Assembly (NCBI RefSeq): GCF_028330985.1
Contig: NZ_JAQMUE010000111.1
Coordinates: 1-64,000, forward strand
DNA length: 64,000 bases
Direction: 5' to 3'
Origin: Roseofilum reptotaenium CS-1145
Lineage (GTDB): Bacteria; Cyanobacteriota; Cyanobacteriia; Cyanobacteriales; Desertifilaceae
Part shown: positions 36,707-45,400 of the stretch, piece by piece
Position numbering within the stretch: the stretch's first letter is position 1
Layout: each line of letters begins with the position of its first letter
Position numbers and translations under genes: made by a program
The notes under the pieces: model-generated
Told to the model about the DNA's origin: nothing
Database searches by the model: none
Seen by the model: the letters and a program-made list of their open reading frames with translations, nothing else

Positions 36707-39700
36707 ATGAGTATCAATTCAGGAAAAAGCGAATCTGCCTTAAAACGAGCGCTTCGAGCTGTGGAAGATATGCAGTCGAAGTTAGAAGCAATGGATTATG
36801 CTCGTCGAGAGGCGATCGCGATTATTGGGATGGGTTGCCGTTTTCCTGGAGGGGTCTCTAGTCCGGAAACATTCTGGCATCTGTTATCAGAAGGAACAGA
36901 TGCCATTACTGAGATTCCCCAAGACCGATGGAATATCGACGAGTATTACGATCCTGACCCGGAAGCTCCAGGGAAAATGTATACTCGCTATGGTGGATTT
37001 ATCGAGGAATTAAAGGGATTCGATCCGGGCTTTTTTGGCATATCGGGTAAGGAAGCAACGTTCCTTGACCCTCAGCAAAGACTGCTCTTAGAAGTGGCTT
37101 GGGAATCGTTAGAACAGGCAGCCATTAATCCGGAACATCTAGAAAAAAGTTTAACTGGAGTGTTTGTGGGCATTTCTGGTAATGACTATACCCAAATTGC
37201 TGGATCGAATATTGAAGAGATTAATCCCTATCTGGCCAGCGGAAATGCCCATAGTAGTGCATCGGGAAGGCTATCTTATGTTTTAGGATTAACGGGGCCG
37301 AATGTGGCCGTAGATACGGCTTGTTCTTCTTCTTTGGTCACGGTTCACTTGGCTTGTATGAGCTTGAGAAATCAAGAGTGTAATTTAGCTCTGGCTGGAG
37401 GAGTCAACCGGTTGATTTCTCCTTTAACTCATATTAATCACTCCAGAGCGCGGATGCTTTCTGCCGATGGTCGATGCAAAGCGTTTGACGATAGTGCGGA
37501 TGGATTTGTGCGCTCTGAGGGATGCGGAATGGTGGTGCTAAAGCGGTTGTCGGATGCCGTGCGCGATCGCGATAATATTTTAGCAGTTATTCGAGGTACA
37601 GCCCTCAATCAAGATGGTCATACCAGTGGGTTAACGGTACCGAATGGCCCTTCTCAGCAAGCCGTTATTCGTAAAGCGTTAGAAAATGGTCAGATCGATC
37701 CATCTGAAGTAAGTTATATCGAAACTCATGGTACAGGAACGTCCCTGGGCGATCCAATTGAAGCAGGGGCATTAGGAGCGGTTTTTGGCTCAAGCCATTC
37801 TCCAGAAAATCCCTTACGCATTGGCTCAGTAAAAACGAATTTTGGTCACGCAGAAGCAGCCGCTGGAATTGCTGGATTAATAAAAGTTGTTTTACAACTG
37901 CAACACCAAACGATTGTGCCTCATTTACACTGTCATCAACCCAGTTCTAAGATCGATTGGCAGCATTTTCCCCTGCAAGTTCCGATGCAACTCACGCCTT
38001 GGAGTGTTGGGGATAAACAGCGTCGTCTGGCTGGAGTGAGTTCCTTTGGCTTTAGTGGCACGAATGCTCATCTTGTGGTCGAAGAAGCGCCAGTTTCCTT
38101 GACTGAGACTCGGAAAGAAGAGCCTAAATCTCCTTATTATTTATTGACCTTATCAGCGAAGAGTGAACTGGCTCTTAATAACCTGGTTCGGTGTTATCAA
38201 AGCCATCTAGCAACTCATCCCGAATTAGAACTATCTGATATTGCCTATACAACCAATATTGGTCGCAGTCATTTGAATTATCGTCTGAGTCTGATCGCGT
38301 CTAATCACTCAGAATTAAGCGAACAATTGCGGCAATTCCCCAACGCAGAAGGGATAGGAATGTTTGTCGGAGAAGGTGCGAGTCAGGGAAATTCACCTAA
38401 AATTGCCTTCCTATTTACCGGTCAAGGTTCTCAATCTCTCCATATGGGCAAATCCTTGTATGAAACTCAGCCCGTATTTCGCCAAGCTTGTGAGGAATGC
38501 GACCAAATTCTTCGAGATGAGTTGGAATATTCGATTCTGGATGTCATCTCTGGAAAATCAAGCCAGGGTACGGAGGATTCATTATTAAATCAAACGGCTT
38601 ATACTCAACCGGCTTTATTTGTCATTGAATATGCGCTGTGCCAATTATGGCAATCCTGGGGAGTTCAACCTCAAGGGGTGATGGGTCATAGTGTGGGCGA
38701 ATACGTGGCGGCAACGATTGCTGGAGTGCTGAGTTTAGCAGAGGGTTTGAAGCTGATTGCTGCGCGAGGACGGTTGATGCAACAGTTACCGTCTGGTGGG
38801 GGTATGATTTCTGTGATGACATCGGAGTCTAAGGTACGAGACCGGATTTCCCCTTATGCAGAACAGGTAGCAATTGCGGCAATTAATGGCCCGGAAAGTG
38901 TGGTAATTTCGGGTGAGAATGAAGCGTTACAGGCGATCGCCACCACTCTAGAATCAGAGGGAATAAAAACAAAGCCGTTAGTTGTCTCCCATGCCTTCCA
39001 TTCCCCATTGATGGAGCCAATGTTAAATGAATTTGCCGGAATTGCCCGTCAGATTCAGTACAAAAAACCACAACTGCCCCTCATTTCTAACGTCACGGGA
39101 AAACGGGCAGACTCCAGCATAACCACCCCTGAATATTGGGTCAACCACGTGCGGCAACCGGTGCGATTTGCTGACAGTATGCAGACCTTATATCAAGAAG
39201 GGTATGAGATTTTTCTCGAAATTGGCCCGAAACCCATATTGTTAGGCATGGGACGGCAATGTTTACCCCCAGATTGGGGAATTTGGCTCCCTTCTTTACG
39301 TCCTGGAGTAGAAGATGGGCAACAAATGCTCTCCAGTTTAGCTCAGTTGTATATCCGAGGCATAGAGGTGGATTGGTTGGGGGTTCATCGACACTCTGCA
39401 CGCCAAAAAGTAGCGCTGCCGACTTATCCCTTTGAACGAAAAAATTATTGGATTGAGGTCAAAGAAGAAAAGCGCGATCGCTCTAATCTAGCTTCAAGTC
39501 CCATTTTGAATCTGATCGATCGAGGGGAGGTGCAAGACTTAATCGAGGAACTTAATTTAGCCGCTATTTTTAGTGCAGAAGAAGCGGAAGTTCTACCGAA
39601 AGTGTTAAGTCTCTTGATTGATAGGCATCAGAACCATCTTCAGTTCAAAGGAAATATTGTTCATGATTATTATAATTCGGCGATCGCCCTCACTCAAGAG

Positions 39701-42430
39701 ACAAGAGATACAGGAGCAGTGCAGCAGCGATCGCTACAGTTTCTGACGTTTGGTATTTTCCCAGAAATTGTACCCGATTTTTCATGGGTTAAGCTCTGCG
39801 TTACTCCAGATCTGGAGCGCGATCCATTGTACCCGATGGCACTCAAAGCTCAAGAGAAACTCAGAGAACTCTGTTTTTCCCAAGTTGATTTTTCTGCCTG
39901 TCAAACCGTTTTAGATTTTGGCTGTGGGTATGGTTCAGATATCATTAGTCTGGGACAAAAACATCCTCATCTGCAATTAAATGGCTATACGATTTCCAGC
40001 GAACAAGCTAAATTTGCTACCCAACAAGTGAAGGGCTATGGTTTAGAGAAGCAAATCAAAGTCTTTAATCGAGATAGCAGTAAAGACGAGTTTCCCAATC
40101 ACTACGATCTTGTCTTTGGATTTGAAGTCGCCCATCATATTAAAGAAAAATCCAATCTATTCTCCAATATCAGTCGGCATATGTGCGAAAATGGCTGGTT
40201 AGTCCTGGCCGATTTTATCGCCCATGGAGAAGTCGATATCGATCATGAAGAAACCTCTTCTTATTTTATTACCAAACACCATTGGGTTGAGCAACTTTCC
40301 CAACATCAACTCCAACTTACCGGGTTTATTGATGTGAGTCGGGAAATTGCCAATTTTCTCTATGCTCCAGATTTTGAAGAAATTCTGCATGAACTTTATG
40401 CAGAAAATCCAGATGATAATGTCAGAGCAGCATTCCAATCTTATAATCAATTGGGTAAGTTACTCGAGAGAAAGTTGGGAAGTTATGTGTTATTAACTGC
40501 GAGAAAGTGTGAAACGCGATCGCTAGAAGAATTACGGTTATTGAACCAAGACGCGTTTAACCATCCGGTAGTTTATTCGGAAGTTGAACCGGAGGAATGG
40601 GTGTATGGGTTAAGTTGGGAGCGTGATGAAATTACTCCAAGGGATGGAGAACGAGAGCCTGTAGGAAAGTGGTTGATCTTGGCCAATAAACCGGAAATCA
40701 GGCAACCATCAGCTCCCTTTTTAAGTGATAGCTGTATTTGGGTCTCTCCTGGTCTGACGTATCAGCAATTAGAGGATCGAGATTACCAAATTAATCCCCA
40801 AGAACCCGATCATTTTCATCAGTTACTCAAGGCAGTTAATAGACCCGAATCTCCTCTGCAAGGAGTCATTCATCTTTGGAGTGTGCAAACTTCAATTGAT
40901 GAGTTAGACGCATCTCAAGAACTCAGTTGTCTGAGTACTCTCTATCTGGTTCAAGCCTTAGTTTCCCAAACGCAATGGTCTGGAAGATTACTCCTGGTAA
41001 CCCAAGGCGCTCAAGCTGTAGATCGTGACTCTTGGGTGCAAAACCCCCAACAAGCATCCCTTTGGGGGTTAGGGAAGGCGATCGCCTTAGAACATCCAGA
41101 ACTTCAGTGTCAATGTATTGATTTAGACCCCAAAATAGAGGTATCACAATCCTTACCTTTTCTAGCCACAGAATTGTGTCATCCAGATGAGGAAAACCAA
41201 ATTGCCTTTCGCAACCGTGTCCGCTATGTTCCGAGGTTAGTCCACCGACGCAAGTACTCTGAATCTGAGGCTCAAACCTCCCTTACTTTACGCTCGGATG
41301 CCACTTATTTAATCACGGGAGGATTGGGAGGATTAGGGTTAAATGTAGCTCAATCTATGGTCAAACAAGGAGCTAAATCTCTCGTTCTCACTGGGCGTAA
41401 TCTTCCCTCTGCTCAAGCCAAAGAAATCATCACTCAACTCAAAGAAAATGGAGTGCAAGTTTCAGTGATACAGGGAGATATTTCCCGACGGGAAGATATT
41501 GCTCTGATTTTGGCTCAAATCGAGTCTTCTCTTCCTCCATTAAAAGGGCTTGTCCATGCAGCAGGAGTCCTCGAAGATGGGGTCATGCAAAATATGAGTA
41601 AAGCACAATTGACGAAAGTCATGGCTCCTAAAGTACAAGGCAGTTGGTATTTACATGAACTCACGCAAAAGATGACCTTAGATTTCTGGATTTGCTTTTC
41701 TTCAATTGCTTCTTTATTCGGGTCATTGGGTCAAGGTAACTATGCAGCAGCCAATGCATTTATGGATGGATTGGCTCACTATCGGTGGGGGTTAGGATTA
41801 CCTGGATTAAGTATTAATTGGGGAGTATGGGGCCAATCCGGAATGGCGGCTCGTTTATCCCAGGAACAGCAAGAGCGAATTAAGATGAGCGGAATGGGCG
41901 TGATGCTACCCGAAAAAAGCTTGCAGGTGCTGTCTGAGTTATGGTCAGAAGCCAGCGGACAAGTTGCCGTATTTTCTGTTAACTGGTCTGAGATTTTTGC
42001 TAACCTTCCGTCTGGGGTAAACCTGCCGGTCTTACAGAACTTTGAGTCAGGACGTTCAACTCTAGAACCCGAACTTTCTTTATTGGAGTCCTTGAAATCT
42101 GCATCAGCACCAGAACAAAAAACGCTCCTCATTGATTATCTACAGCATCAAGTGGCACGCGTTCTAGAAATGCCAGTGACTCAAATGGATATCCATCAAT
42201 CTCTAACGATGATGGGAGTTGATTCTTTGATGGCAGTTGAATTACGGAATCGATTTAATACTCAATTAAAAGTTGATGTCCCCATTACTCGGTTTATCGA
42301 AGGGGTAACTATTGCTACTTTATCGGTTGAGATCGAGGAGCAAATTTTTGCGGAAGCTGACTTGGGCGATCGCCCCTTCTCCGATCCGATCGCGGATAAC
42401 TCTGTTAATCGTATACAAGGAACCCTATGA
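36707..42430 (+). CDS. Type I PKS module 6: KS-AT-MT-KR-ACP
   Basis: 1907 residues. N-terminal docking coiled coil, KS with Cys206, AT with Ser662 (GHSVGEY, SHAFH), a SAM methyltransferase of the same type as module 4 (DFGCGYGSD at ~1070), KR with GGLGGLG at ~1538, an LED motif (B-type) and Tyr1679 (GQGNYAAAN), so active by motif, and ACP Ser1840 (MGVDSLMA). The C-terminal ~30 residues do not show the LSEEE helix of the other PKS proteins, fitting a hand-over to an NRPS protein with a TubC-type docking domain. The stop overlaps the next start as ATGA, so translation is coupled. Confidence 0.92.
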   Translation: MSINSGKSESALKRALRAVEDMQSKLEAMDYARREAIAIIGMGCRFPGGVSSPETFWHLLSEGTDAITEIPQDRWNIDEYYDPDPEAPGKMYTRYGGFIEELKGFDPGFFGISGKEATFLDPQQRLLLEVAWESLEQAAINPEHLEKSLTGVFVGISGNDYTQIAGSNIEEINPYLASGNAHSSASGRLSYVLGLTGPNVAVDTACSSSLVTVHLACMSLRNQECNLALAGGVNRLISPLTHINHSRARMLSADGRCKAFDDSADGFVRSEGCGMVVLKRLSDAVRDRDNILAVIRGTALNQDGHTSGLTVPNGPSQQAVIRKALENGQIDPSEVSYIETHGTGTSLGDPIEAGALGAVFGSSHSPENPLRIGSVKTNFGHAEAAAGIAGLIKVVLQLQHQTIVPHLHCHQPSSKIDWQHFPLQVPMQLTPWSVGDKQRRLAGVSSFGFSGTNAHLVVEEAPVSLTETRKEEPKSPYYLLTLSAKSELALNNLVRCYQSHLATHPELELSDIAYTTNIGRSHLNYRLSLIASNHSELSEQLRQFPNAEGIGMFVGEGASQGNSPKIAFLFTGQGSQSLHMGKSLYETQPVFRQACEECDQILRDELEYSILDVISGKSSQGTEDSLLNQTAYTQPALFVIEYALCQLWQSWGVQPQGVMGHSVGEYVAATIAGVLSLAEGLKLIAARGRLMQQLPSGGGMISVMTSESKVRDRISPYAEQVAIAAINGPESVVISGENEALQAIATTLESEGIKTKPLVVSHAFHSPLMEPMLNEFAGIARQIQYKKPQLPLISNVTGKRADSSITTPEYWVNHVRQPVRFADSMQTLYQEGYEIFLEIGPKPILLGMGRQCLPPDWGIWLPSLRPGVEDGQQMLSSLAQLYIRGIEVDWLGVHRHSARQKVALPTYPFERKNYWIEVKEEKRDRSNLASSPILNLIDRGEVQDLIEELNLAAIFSAEEAEVLPKVLSLLIDRHQNHLQFKGNIVHDYYNSAIALTQETRDTGAVQQRSLQFLTFGIFPEIVPDFSWVKLCVTPDLERDPLYPMALKAQEKLRELCFSQVDFSACQTVLDFGCGYGSDIISLGQKHPHLQLNGYTISSEQAKFATQQVKGYGLEKQIKVFNRDSSKDEFPNHYDLVFGFEVAHHIKEKSNLFSNISRHMCENGWLVLADFIAHGEVDIDHEETSSYFITKHHWVEQLSQHQLQLTGFIDVSREIANFLYAPDFEEILHELYAENPDDNVRAAFQSYNQLGKLLERKLGSYVLLTARKCETRSLEELRLLNQDAFNHPVVYSEVEPEEWVYGLSWERDEITPRDGEREPVGKWLILANKPEIRQPSAPFLSDSCIWVSPGLTYQQLEDRDYQINPQEPDHFHQLLKAVNRPESPLQGVIHLWSVQTSIDELDASQELSCLSTLYLVQALVSQTQWSGRLLLVTQGAQAVDRDSWVQNPQQASLWGLGKAIALEHPELQCQCIDLDPKIEVSQSLPFLATELCHPDEENQIAFRNRVRYVPRLVHRRKYSESEAQTSLTLRSDATYLITGGLGGLGLNVAQSMVKQGAKSLVLTGRNLPSAQAKEIITQLKENGVQVSVIQGDISRREDIALILAQIESSLPPLKGLVHAAGVLEDGVMQNMSKAQLTKVMAPKVQGSWYLHELTQKMTLDFWICFSSIASLFGSLGQGNYAAANAFMDGLAHYRWGLGLPGLSINWGVWGQSGMAARLSQEQQERIKMSGMGVMLPEKSLQVLSELWSEASGQVAVFSVNWSEIFANLPSGVNLPVLQNFESGRSTLEPELSLLESLKSASAPEQKTLLIDYLQHQVARVLEMPVTQMDIHQSLTMMGVDSLMAVELRNRFNTQLKVDVPITRFIEGVTIATLSVEIEEQIFAEADLGDRPFSDPIADNSVNRIQGTL

Positions 42431-45400
42431 ACTTAGTTGAATTTCTTCAAGATCTCTCAATTCAAGGTTGGAAACTTTGGTCAGACAATGGAGGATTGTC
42501 CTATGATGCTCCTGGCGATCGCTCCATTGATGCTGTATTAGCTCAACTCAAAGAACACAAAGATGAAATTCTACGCTTACTCCAAGAAAATCCAGGCATT
42601 TTGCAGGTTTATCCCCTGTCCTATAGTCAACAAGCCATGTGGTTTTTATGGCAATTAGCCCCGGAGAGTCATGCCTTTAATTCATCCTTAGCCCTGCGCA
42701 TCTGTTCAACGGTGGATGTAGTCGCCTTACATCAGACCTGTCAAACTTTGCTTGAACGCTACCCGATATGGCGCACCATTTTTCCTCAGCGAGGTCAAGA
42801 ACCGATTCAACAGGTCTTAGAGGATCGGTCTATCGATTTTCAGCCAATTAAGAGTTCAACGTTAACTGAAGAGCAGCTTAAAGCTCAAGTCATTGCCGCC
42901 CATCAAGAAGCATTCGAACTCCAACAAGGGCCCATTGTTCGAGTTCGATTATTTACTCGTGCGGAAAACGATCATGTCCTCTTAGTTACAACTCACCACA
43001 TTGCGAATGATATTTGGTCGATTGATATTTTGCTGCAAGAATTGCCACAAATCTATCAAAGTATACAAGAAGGAGTCCAGGAAACCCTGCCTCAGATTCA
43101 ATACTCGTATTTGGATTATGTACGTTGGCAACGCAACCTCTTAGCCAGCGATCGCGGCGAAAAACTGTGGAACTACTGGCATCAGAAACTAGCCGGTGCA
43201 AACGGTATACTCCCTCTGCCTTGCGATCGGCCTCGACCGCTTCAACAAACCTACAATGGAACATACCATCTGTTTACCCTTTCCGAAGACCTAAGCGCAA
43301 AACTTCAGGAACTCGCTCAACAAGAAAGTTCTACCTTATACATGGTTTTGCTGGCTGCTTATCAGGTCTTACTCTATCGTTACACCCAACAAGATGAGAT
43401 TTTAGTCGGATCGCTAACATCTGGTAGAACCCAACCCGAATTTGCACCGATCTTTGGCTATTTTACCAATCCAGTCGTGATGAAAGCAAATTGTGCTGGA
43501 TATTTGTCGTTTCGACAGTTTCTAGCGCAAGTTAAACAGACCGTTTTAGAAGCACTAGCTCATCAAGATTTCCCCTTTTCTTTGCTCGTCGAACGATTAC
43601 AAGACTCCCGCGATCCGAGTCGTCCTCCCATTTTTCAAACCATGTTTGCCTTACATAAGCTTCAGCAGTCTCAATCCTTCCAAAACTTGATGTTGGGAGA
43701 AGATAAAACCTTGAACAATTGGGGAGGATTAGCCGTTAAGCCCTTTGATATTCCTATGGCTGAGGGGCAATTTGATTTAACCTTAGAAATCACAAAAACA
43801 GAATCCTCTTTGATCGGCATCCAAAAATATAATACAGATTTATTCGATCCAGAAACTATTGTGCGGATGGTGGGTCATTTCCAGGTGTTGTTAGCAGGAA
43901 TTATCACGAACCCAGATTGTAAACTGTCTCAGTTACCTCTACTTACAGAAACTGAAAAACAAGACCTGATCAACATCAATCACGATCCCGCTAAAAATGA
44001 AGGTTTTGATTCATCCCCGATTCATATTTTAGATGCTTTTGGGCAACGGGTTCCCCTAGGAATAGAAGGAGAGCTTTATACCAGCGATCGCTCTTTGAGT
44101 TCTGAGCAGTCCAAGTCTTTCGACCATCCAGAATTGGGTCGTTTATACTCAACTGGAGAATGGGGAAAACGCTCGGGGAATGGAACTTTAGAACGACTGG
44201 GAGAGGTGAAACGGATCGTCTCGGTTAAAGGACGAAGAGTGAACTTGCAAGCTGTAGAAGAAGCACTACACTCCCTCGCGGACATTCAGCAGTGTTCTGT
44301 GTGCGGCGATCGCCAAGGAGAGTTAGTGGCTTATATCGTGCCCTCTAATCCTCTATCCCTATCATCTATTGAGTTACAGATCAAGTCTGAGCTACCTGTA
44401 GAGCTTCAACCCTCGGTCCGTATTCCTGTGGTAGCCTTGCCTTACACTCAGCAGGGTAAGATTGACACAGATCGTTTAGCGCAGTTAGAGGCGATCGATT
44501 CTGAGTTGGTTGAACAGTGGCAAGAACAACTCGATAAAATTTCGAGTATCGAACAAGTTGCTGTTGTCATAGAACCGAAAAAATTTGCGCCTCCATCTCT
44601 CCTCCATTTATGGGATCTTCTACCGGAAGATAACTTATCCATTTCTGAACCCGACGCATCTTCTGCGAGCGATCGGGTATCGTCATCTAAAAACAGTCAT
44701 TCCCGCCTTAATATCCCAGCAATGAGTGAGGGTGGAGAATTACAGTTTCCAGAAAAAGCTCCTCAAAACTTATCTGAAGCCTTGATTCAAGCTGCACAAA
44801 ATCCTTCGGAGACAGGACTCATTTACCTGAATGCGGATGGCTCGGAAGAAAGACAATCTTATACTCAGTTGCTGCACCAGGCACAATGCATTTTAGCCGG
44901 CTTGAGACAACGGGGTTTGAAGCCTCAAGACAAAGTTATTTTTCAGCTCGAAAACTCTCAAGACTTTATTCCAGCATTTTGGGGATGTGTGTTAGGGGGA
45001 TTTATTCCTGCTCCCTTATCGTTTCCAGTCAATTCTGACTGGAGTAAATTACAAAATACTTTGGAATTATTAGAATTCCCTTTAGTCTTAACCACTCGAA
45101 ACCATAGCAGAACTTTAGAAAAGTGGGCGCAAGAGTTAAAATGGTCTAACGTTCAAGTCGCCACCTTAGAAGATCTACAAACTGGTAAGGCCGAAACTGA
45201 CTATTATTCCAGTCAACTGGATGAATTAGCCTTACTCATTCTCACATCAGGCAGCACCGGAAAACCCAAGGGCGTTATGCTCACCCATGGAAATATTCTG
45301 AGCCGCAGTGAAGGAGCCAAACGTTGCCATGAGTATAGTTCAAAAGATGTTTCTCTCAATTGGTTTCCTTTAGATCATGTGGTCGGTTTAGTCATGTTCC

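Noticed and set aside
8432-42430. A trans-AT PKS
   Set aside because: Five of six modules have a cis-AT with intact GHSVGEY and malonyl-type SHxFH. Only module 3 has a dead one.
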